DNA of 64,000 nt from Crocinitomicaceae bacterium (GTDB taxonomy: Bacteria; Bacteroidota; Bacteroidia; Flavobacteriales_D; Crocinitomicaceae), in contig JADJGJ010000002.1 in the NCBI GenBank assembly GCA_016708105.1, positions 248,001 through 312,000 of the forward strand. Direction: 5' to 3'. Positions 57,550 through 64,000 of the stretch are shown in pieces. Position 1 is the stretch's first letter. Each line of letters starts with the position of its first letter. The position numbers were made by a program, and so were the translations under genes. The notes below the pieces were generated by a model, which saw only the letters and a program-made list of their open reading frames with translations, was not told where the DNA came from and ran no database searches.

Positions 57550-58125
57550 ATGATAACGCATCTATCAGGTAAACTCACTGAAAAGGCACCCACTCATGTT
57601 GTGATAGAATGTGGTGGCGTAGGTTATTTCGTTCGCATTAGTCTCAACGCTTTTTCAACTATTCCAAACGACGGAAATATCACTTTGCTTACGCATTTGA
57701 TTGTGCGTGAAGATGCACATGCATTGTATGGTTTTTATAATCAACGTGAGCGTGAAATGTTTAATCATTTGATTTCTGTATCTGGCATCGGTGCTAACAC
57801 TGCCATGCTTATGCTTTCTTCAATGTCACCTGAAGATATTGCCTCTGCAATTTTAACAGATAATGTTGCGCTTATTCAAAGCATTAAAGGAATTGGTTCA
57901 AAAACAGCGCAGAGAGTAATTGTTGACCTGCGTGATAAAGTGGCTAAAACTGAGTTTACCGCAGAAAATCTTTTCAGACCAGACAATACAAATCAGAAAG
58001 ATGCGTTAACTGCCTTACTGGCCCTTGGTTTTGAAAAGAAAAAAGCAGAAAAGGCAATAGAAAAGGTGGCAGAAGAAAATCAAACTGTTGAACAATTAAT
58101 AAAGGCAGCACTTAAGGTTTTATAA
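57550..58125 (+). CDS. ruvA: Holliday junction branch-migration protein RuvA
   Basis: DNA-junction-binding partner of RuvB. Seen: N-terminal OB-fold (MITHLSGKLTEKAPTHVVIECGGVGYFVRIS), two helix-hairpin-helix motifs (LISVSGIGANTAML, SIKGIGSKTAQRVIVDLRDKV) and the C-terminal RuvB-binding three-helix domain (DALTALLALGFEKKKAEKAI). 191 residues, standard. Directly after maeB and 6 bases before sprA. Confidence 0.96.
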   Translation: MITHLSGKLTEKAPTHVVIECGGVGYFVRISLNAFSTIPNDGNITLLTHLIVREDAHALYGFYNQREREMFNHLISVSGIGANTAMLMLSSMSPEDIASAILTDNVALIQSIKGIGSKTAQRVIVDLRDKVAKTEFTAENLFRPDNTNQKDALTALLALGFEKKKAEKAIEKVAEENQTVEQLIKAALKVL

Positions 58126-58131
58126 TCAAGC

Positions 58132-61100
58132 GTGAGAAAAGTATTATTAATAGTATTATTGATTTTGTGCGGCGTTAAATTGCAGGCACAAACAAAGGAT
58201 ACCGGCAACGTGCACTTGCCTTTTCCTATTTATGATTATTACGATTACACTCAGCAGCAGAATTCGCCAATCAACCTAGCTGACCCTGATAATCTCAACA
58301 CTGAAATCGTGTACAACCCAATCAGCGGTCAGTATGAAATCTATCAGAAAATTGGTAGCTTTTATTATCGTTATCCAACTAGTATGACGCTGGACGAGTA
58401 CATGGAATATCAGCGAAAAAAAGCTGAGAATGATTACATGACCAGCAAAATTGAACAGCAAACTGAACAACAAAGAGGTTTGATTCCACCTATCAAAGTG
58501 AAGAGTGAGACCTTTGATGTTATTTTTGGTGGAGATCAAATCAACATTCGTCCGCAAGGTTCAGCTGAACTTTCATTTGGCGTAAATATATCTCGGTATG
58601 ATAACCCTATTCTGCCTGTCAAACAACGACGTGTTGCAACCTTTGATTTTCAGCAAAAAATTAACTTGAACTTGGTTGGTCAAATTGGAGATAAATTAAA
58701 ACTTACTATTCAACAAAACACTGAAGCAACTTTCAATTTTGAGAACGTTGTGAAGATTGAGTACACCGGTTATGAAGATGAAATCATTCAAAAAATTGAA
58801 GCGGGTAACGTGAGTATGCCACTCAATTCGTCTTTAATTCAAGGATCACAAAGTTTATTTGGAATTAGAACTGATTTAAAATTTGGACCACTCACCGTTC
58901 AAACCATCTTTTCACAACAACGAGGTAAACAACAAGAAATAAATGTAACAGGTGGAGCCCAGATTCAAGACTATGAAGTGTATGCAGATAATTATGAGGC
59001 AAACAAACATTATTTTTTGAATTATTATCACCGTGAGCATTATGACTCTGCAATGCAAACCATGCCCATTGTAAGCTCAGGAGTGAACATCACAAAAATT
59101 GAAGTGTGGGTAACTAACCGAATAAATAAAGTTGAAAACACCAGAAACTTTATTGCCTTTACTGATTTGGGTGAAAGCAATCCTGCAAATTGTGAAGGAA
59201 ATCCAATTCAGTTTGTTGGCAATTTACCTGATAACAGCTCAAATGAACTTTACGACGTGATGTCACAAGCACCTGAAATAAGAGGCTTTTCAAGTGCCGT
59301 TGCTTATCTTTCAACATACAGCGGTGTACCTGGTCCGTTTGCACAATCTGAGCATTATGAAAAAGTGGAGAATGCAAGACAATTGGGTGAACAAGAATTT
59401 ACTTACAATTCCCAATTAGGATTTGTGTCGCTAAAATCTCCTCTCAATCAAGATGAGGTACTTGCGGTTGCATATCAGTATACCTACGGAGGAAGAACTT
59501 TTCAGGTAGGTGAATTTACTTCTGACGTACCGGTAGAAGAAGGTTCAAAAAGCGCCTTGATTTTAAAATTGATCAAGCCAACTATCATCAATCCAAAAAA
59601 TAAAACCTGGGATCTGATGATGAAAAATGTGTATTCAATTGGGGCATATCAGGTTTCTCAGGCTGACTTTGTATTTGACGTTTGGTACAATAGCCCAATG
59701 ACTAGTACGGATGTCATTTATCTTCCGTACTCAGGTGTAGATAATAAAATGATTATTCAGCAACTGGAATTAGATCGTCTGAATTTAAATAATGGACTTG
59801 CATCAGACGGTAGGTTTGATTATGTGCCTATACAATATGATAATAATCGGGCAATAAACGGAGGTACCATTGATCCTAAAACAGGCAGAGTTTACTTTAC
59901 TACAATTGAACCTTTTGGCAAAACGCTGGAAGAAAAACTAACTGCAGCAAGCACCCTCGCTCCGGTTGAAATCAACTCTATTGTTTATCATGAATTGTAT
60001 GATTCAACCAAAACAGCGGCGCAGCAAATTCCGGGTAAAAATCGCTTTAAATTAAAAGGTAGTTACAAATCATCTGTGAGCTCTGACATTTCACTTAATG
60101 CGCTTAATATACCTGAGGGCAGTGTTGTTGTAACGGCCGGAGGACGAGTGCTGACAGAAGGCGTAGATTATACTGTTGATTACAATTTGGGTCGTGTAAA
60201 AATTTTAGATCAAGGAATTCTTGAATCACAAACTCCAATCAGTGTAAAGTTGGAAAGTAATCAGGTATTTGGTTTCCAATCCAAGAGTATGGTGGGTGCA
60301 CATTTTAATTATGAATTCAGCAAGGATTTTAATGTGGGTGCAACCGTGATTAATTTAACTGAAAAACCACTCACGCAAAAAGTAAATATTGGTGATGAAC
60401 CTATCAGTAATACTGTGTTGGGAACAGATATCAGATATCGTGGAGAAATTCCGTGGTTAACCAAGGCGGTTGATTATTTACCAATCATTTCAACAAAAGA
60501 AAAATCATACATCACCGCCAGTGGAGAATTCGCTTATTTGATTCCGGGCACACAGCGTGCAATTAGTAAAGAAGGAATTTCATACATTGATGGATTTGAA
60601 GGAAGTCAAAGCGCCATTGATTTAAAAACATTTGGTACTTGGCGATTAGCATCTGTACCGCAAGGTCAGCCAACACTTTTTCCTGAGGCGTATATAAAAA
60701 CGGGCTTAGCTTCAGGTTTTGATCGTGCGCATTTATCATGGTATGTAATTGATCCAACTGCGTTTTATCAAAATTCAAGCACAACGCCTGACTACATTGC
60801 AAATAACCCGCTGTATCTTGAAAACTCTCAGATGCACATGCTGGCACAAACTGATTTATTTCCTCAGTACAATCCAATTCAAGGTACGCTTAACAATATT
60901 CCTGTATTTGATTTAGCCTACTATCCTGAAGAGCGTGGACCATACAATTATGATACGGTGAATACCTATATTGATGCAGATGGTCACTTTACTAATCCTG
61001 AAGATCGGTGGGCAGGTGTTATGCGATCACTCACTACAACTAATTTTGAACAGGCCAATATTCAGTTCATTCAGTTTTGGTTGCTTGATCCTTTCAATAA

Positions 61101-64000
61101 TGATGCAACAGATAGCGGAACAGTAAATTTAACCGGTGGTGATCTATATTTTAATTTGGGAAATATTTCAGAAGATATCTTGCCTGATTCACGCAAAAGT
61201 TTTGAAAATGGTTTACCGGCCAGTACAACATTTGACCCCAATGATTTTGACACAACTGATTGGGCTGCGGTTCCAAATCAGCAGGTAATTGTAAATGCAT
61301 TTGATAACAACACCTCATCACGAGAATTTCAGGATATTGGTTTAGATGGTTTAGATAATGATGCAGAATCAGCACATTTTGCAGAATTTATTAATTGGGT
61401 TAACACAAGTGGATTGACCCCAGATGCAAAACAAAAATTGTTGAATGACCCTTCAAGTGATTACTACAACTATTATCTGGATGATGATTATGATGCCGCT
61501 ACATTAGACATTGTTGAGCGATACAAATATTACAACGGAATGGAGGGTAATTCTCCTACATCCGAAATGGCGGGTCAAATGAATGCTGATGGTTATCCAA
61601 CCCAAGCTACAACCATGCCTGATATTGAAGATTTAAATCAGGATAACAACTTGAGTGAAACAGAAAGTTATTTTCAATATTCAGTGAGTTTGCGTCCGCA
61701 AGATTTAGTTGTGGGGCAGAATTACATTACCAATTCACAGGTTGTTGAAGTGAATGATCAGGGAAAGACAGAAACTTGGTATCAGTTTAAAATTCCAATT
61801 GAAGATCCTGAATCGGTGATCAATGGAATTTCTGATTTCAGATCAATTCGTTTCATGAGAATGTATGTTACCGGGTTTGAACATCCTGTTGTGTTGCGCT
61901 TTGCAAAACTTGAATTAATACGCGGCGAATGGAGAAGATACTTAAACAATATTGATGAACCGGGTGAATATATTGAAACTGATCCTGACGCAACTGAATT
62001 TAATATTGCTGCCGTAAACCTTGAAGAAAACAATTTAAAAGAACCGGTGAATTATGCTATTCCGCCGGGCATTCAACGTCAGCAAGACAATGCCTCAATT
62101 AACTTCAGACAATTGAATGAGCAATCACTTTCACTGCAGGTTTGCGGATTGAAAGATGGAGAGGCTAGAGCTGCATACAAAAATGTTTCATTTGATGTGA
62201 GATCTTATAAAAACCTGCGCATGTTTGTTCACGGTGAAGCGCGCAATATTGAAGCCAATCTTCAGGATGATGAATTGACTGTTTTCATTCGTTTAGGAAC
62301 TGATTTTGAAAACAACTATTATGAGTTTGAAATGCCAATTAAAGTTACTCCATGGGGGACTGATTATACACAGGATTTGGTGATATGGCCTGAAGCAAAT
62401 AATATGATCATTGCATTTGATTCATTGATTAATCTCAAAATGAAACGCAATGCTTCTGGTGTGCCTTCCACATCAGAATATATTTTGACTTACACAGATC
62501 CTACAACAGGTCAGGTGGTGAGAATAAAAGTTAAAGGAAATCCAAACTTACAGGGCATGAAAGTAATCATGATTGGAGTTAGAAATCCCGGAAAAGACAC
62601 AAATCACCCATGGATGCATGCTGAAGACGGGATGGATAAATGCGCTGAAATTTGGGTGAATGAATTGCGCCTCACAGATTTTGATCAAGAAGGTGGTTGG
62701 GCTTCAACTGCACGTGTTGGTGTTCAAATGGCTGATTTTGCAAACGTGAATTTTTCAGGAAATTATTCAACACCTGGTTGGGGAAGTATTGAGAAAAAAG
62801 TGAGCGAAAGACAACGTGATACACGAAAGGGATTTGACTTTTCAAGCAGTGTTGAATTAGGACAATTTTTTGGAAATAAAGTGAAATTGCAAGTACCATT
62901 TATGTACGGATATTCTGTTACCGCAATTGATCCGCAATATGATTTATTAGCACCTGATGTCAGGCTTGAAGATTATTCTGACTTGGCAACTAAGCAAGAG
63001 CGAGCCCGATTGTCACGCGATATTACAATCAGGCAATATTATAATTTCACCAATGTCCGACGAGAAAGACCGGCGGGAAAACCAGTGCATTTTTGGGATG
63101 TTGAAAATTTATCTGCAACATATTCTTACAATGAATTGTATCAGCGTGACATCAATACTGATCATGATATTACTAGAACGTATCGTGGTGTGCTGAACTA
63201 TACCTTCTCTGGCAAACCAATTGAAGTGCAGCCATTCAAGGATAACGCCTTCTTCAAAAAATCAAAATGGTTTGGGCTCATCAAAGAATTCAATTTTAAT
63301 TTAGGTCCTAAATCTATTGCAGTGAGCAGTGAAATTACAAGGATGTATAATGAAAGACAAAACAGAAATGTCCTAGACACTAGTTTCATTTTCCCGCAGA
63401 CGTATCTAAAAAATTTCACATGGAATCGTACCTATGATTTTAAGTATGATTTTACAAAGCAACTCAAGTTTACTTTTGCCGCCATAAACAATGCTATCAT
63501 TTATGAACCTAATGGCATAATTAATCCTGATGCTGCAGAGGGTTCAGATGATTATAACACGTATCAATTGTTCAGAGATGGTGTTGACAAAGCATTCAAT
63601 CCATTCAGCTCATCAAGTGATACCTTGAACCGGTTTGGTGGATACACGATGAGTTATAGTCACAATTATAATTTCACGTATAAAATTCCATTCAATCAAT
63701 TACCTCTCACAGATTGGTTGTCATCTAACGTGAAGTATAGAGGCAGTTATGATTGGCAGCGTGCGCCTATCTCACAACCTGCATTTGGACATACCATTCA
63801 AAACTCATCAAATTTCAATTTGACTTTGCAGGCAGATATGTCAAAGTTATACAACCGCATTGAGTTTTTCAGAAGAGTGAATGGCGGTGCACCGCAGCGT
63901 GGAGGACGCACAACGACATCCGGCGGGTCTGATGGTAAAGATGGAAAGGAAGGTGGAGAAGGTGATGAAAAGGATGAAAAAGAAAAAGATGAAAAAGAGA
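58132..64000 (+). CDS. sprA: T9SS outer-membrane translocon SprA (Sov), 5' part, continues past the window
   Basis: Very large outer-membrane barrel that forms the T9SS export channel. The frame from GTG 58132 stays open for 1956 codons to the window edge; the known family is about 2400 residues, so roughly 450 are missing. Seen: signal peptide ending GVKLQA, N-terminal LADPDNLNTEIVYNPISGQYE and YRYPTSMTLDEYMEY, IPPIKVKSETFDVIFGG, LNLVGQIGDKLKLTIQQNTEA, NYAIPPGIQRQQDNAS near residue 1305, and RMYNERQNRNVL near 1740. Near the right edge a charged low-complexity insert (KDGKEGGEGDEKDEKE) begins. No ATG is available for the start, and the 6-base gap to ruvA supports translational coupling. Confidence 0.95.
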   Translation, partial: MRKVLLIVLLILCGVKLQAQTKDTGNVHLPFPIYDYYDYTQQQNSPINLADPDNLNTEIVYNPISGQYEIYQKIGSFYYRYPTSMTLDEYMEYQRKKAENDYMTSKIEQQTEQQRGLIPPIKVKSETFDVIFGGDQINIRPQGSAELSFGVNISRYDNPILPVKQRRVATFDFQQKINLNLVGQIGDKLKLTIQQNTEATFNFENVVKIEYTGYEDEIIQKIEAGNVSMPLNSSLIQGSQSLFGIRTDLKFGPLTVQTIFSQQRGKQQEINVTGGAQIQDYEVYADNYEANKHYFLNYYHREHYDSAMQTMPIVSSGVNITKIEVWVTNRINKVENTRNFIAFTDLGESNPANCEGNPIQFVGNLPDNSSNELYDVMSQAPEIRGFSSAVAYLSTYSGVPGPFAQSEHYEKVENARQLGEQEFTYNSQLGFVSLKSPLNQDEVLAVAYQYTYGGRTFQVGEFTSDVPVEEGSKSALILKLIKPTIINPKNKTWDLMMKNVYSIGAYQVSQADFVFDVWYNSPMTSTDVIYLPYSGVDNKMIIQQLELDRLNLNNGLASDGRFDYVPIQYDNNRAINGGTIDPKTGRVYFTTIEPFGKTLEEKLTAASTLAPVEINSIVYHELYDSTKTAAQQIPGKNRFKLKGSYKSSVSSDISLNALNIPEGSVVVTAGGRVLTEGVDYTVDYNLGRVKILDQGILESQTPISVKLESNQVFGFQSKSMVGAHFNYEFSKDFNVGATVINLTEKPLTQKVNIGDEPISNTVLGTDIRYRGEIPWLTKAVDYLPIISTKEKSYITASGEFAYLIPGTQRAISKEGISYIDGFEGSQSAIDLKTFGTWRLASVPQGQPTLFPEAYIKTGLASGFDRAHLSWYVIDPTAFYQNSSTTPDYIANNPLYLENSQMHMLAQTDLFPQYNPIQGTLNNIPVFDLAYYPEERGPYNYDTVNTYIDADGHFTNPEDRWAGVMRSLTTTNFEQANIQFIQFWLLDPFNNDATDSGTVNLTGGDLYFNLGNISEDILPDSRKSFENGLPASTTFDPNDFDTTDWAAVPNQQVIVNAFDNNTSSREFQDIGLDGLDNDAESAHFAEFINWVNTSGLTPDAKQKLLNDPSSDYYNYYLDDDYDAATLDIVERYKYYNGMEGNSPTSEMAGQMNADGYPTQATTMPDIEDLNQDNNLSETESYFQYSVSLRPQDLVVGQNYITNSQVVEVNDQGKTETWYQFKIPIEDPESVINGISDFRSIRFMRMYVTGFEHPVVLRFAKLELIRGEWRRYLNNIDEPGEYIETDPDATEFNIAAVNLEENNLKEPVNYAIPPGIQRQQDNASINFRQLNEQSLSLQVCGLKDGEARAAYKNVSFDVRSYKNLRMFVHGEARNIEANLQDDELTVFIRLGTDFENNYYEFEMPIKVTPWGTDYTQDLVIWPEANNMIIAFDSLINLKMKRNASGVPSTSEYILTYTDPTTGQVVRIKVKGNPNLQGMKVIMIGVRNPGKDTNHPWMHAEDGMDKCAEIWVNELRLTDFDQEGGWASTARVGVQMADFANVNFSGNYSTPGWGSIEKKVSERQRDTRKGFDFSSSVELGQFFGNKVKLQVPFMYGYSVTAIDPQYDLLAPDVRLEDYSDLATKQERARLSRDITIRQYYNFTNVRRERPAGKPVHFWDVENLSATYSYNELYQRDINTDHDITRTYRGVLNYTFSGKPIEVQPFKDNAFFKKSKWFGLIKEFNFNLGPKSIAVSSEITRMYNERQNRNVLDTSFIFPQTYLKNFTWNRTYDFKYDFTKQLKFTFAAINNAIIYEPNGIINPDAAEGSDDYNTYQLFRDGVDKAFNPFSSSSDTLNRFGGYTMSYSHNYNFTYKIPFNQLPLTDWLSSNVKYRGSYDWQRAPISQPAFGHTIQNSSNFNLTLQADMSKLYNRIEFFRRVNGGAPQRGGRTTTSGGSDGKDGKEGGEGDEKDEKEKDEKE

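Overview
The window is a gene-dense, AT-rich chromosomal segment of a Bacteroidota bacterium, most likely a member of the Flavobacteriales. The evidence is consistent across the window: type IX secretion (T9SS) components and substrates (SprA, two PorP/SprF proteins, type A and type B C-terminal sorting domains), an alternative complex III-cytochrome oxidase operon, an IPExxxVDY-family protein, a DUF6029 barrel, and several promoters of the Bacteroidota form TTG-N17..21-TAnnTTTG. No rRNA, tRNA, insertion sequence, prophage or CRISPR array was seen. The exact genus cannot be named from the sequence alone.

Layout. 1-5.6 kb: end of a biotin carboxylase locus (accC), an orphan PorP/SprF protein, an oligopeptide-type solute-binding lipoprotein, and asd on the minus strand. 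5.6-11.8 kb: a secreted lamin-tail-domain protein with a T9SS-type C-terminus, a TPR/SpoIIE phosphatase membrane protein, and pyruvate kinase converging on it. 11.8-18.2 kb: IPExxxVDY protein, cyclase-family hydrolase, then the translation/transcription operon rimP-nusA-infB, with a hairpin in its leader, and a SPOR-domain protein. 18.5-30.3 kb: an eight-gene respiratory operon actABCDEF-coxB-coxA, closed by a strong terminator. 30.4-32.4 kb: ruvB-queG. 32.4-48.0 kb: a giant HYR/SprB-repeat adhesin locus followed by an overlapping PorP/SprF gene. 48-53.5 kb (minus strand): a small unknown protein, Omp28-like lipoprotein, DUF6029 barrel, TlpA-like thioredoxin, and a T9SS type A protein that also starts with a thioredoxin-like CGPC domain. 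53.6-64 kb: another type A T9SS protein, a sirtuin, maeB-ruvA-sprA, with sprA running off the right edge.

The most unusual structure is the adhesin. Between 33547 and 44122 it consists of 43 near-identical 246-bp (82-aa) HYR units organised as a four-unit higher-order repeat A-B-C-D of 984 bp, (ABCD)x10 plus ABC. The array is broken in its middle: a net 8-base loss in one C-D pair (37086-37300), then six identical single-G insertions placed exactly at unit boundaries (38707, 39446, 39939, 40432, 40925, 41418, spaced by 739 and then four times 493 bases), and two in-frame nonsense changes (41197, 41290). The left 4.6 kb and the right 5.6 kb of the locus are intact. With the indels repaired the reading frame would encode about 4852 residues. 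The lesions may be assembly error in a repeat, or a real silenced or recombination-switchable adhesin; only read-level data can separate these.

Many genes here share one theme: building, exporting and decorating the cell surface by T9SS. SprA is the outer-membrane translocon, PorP/SprF proteins are partners of particular substrates, and at least four proteins carry recognisable T9SS export domains.
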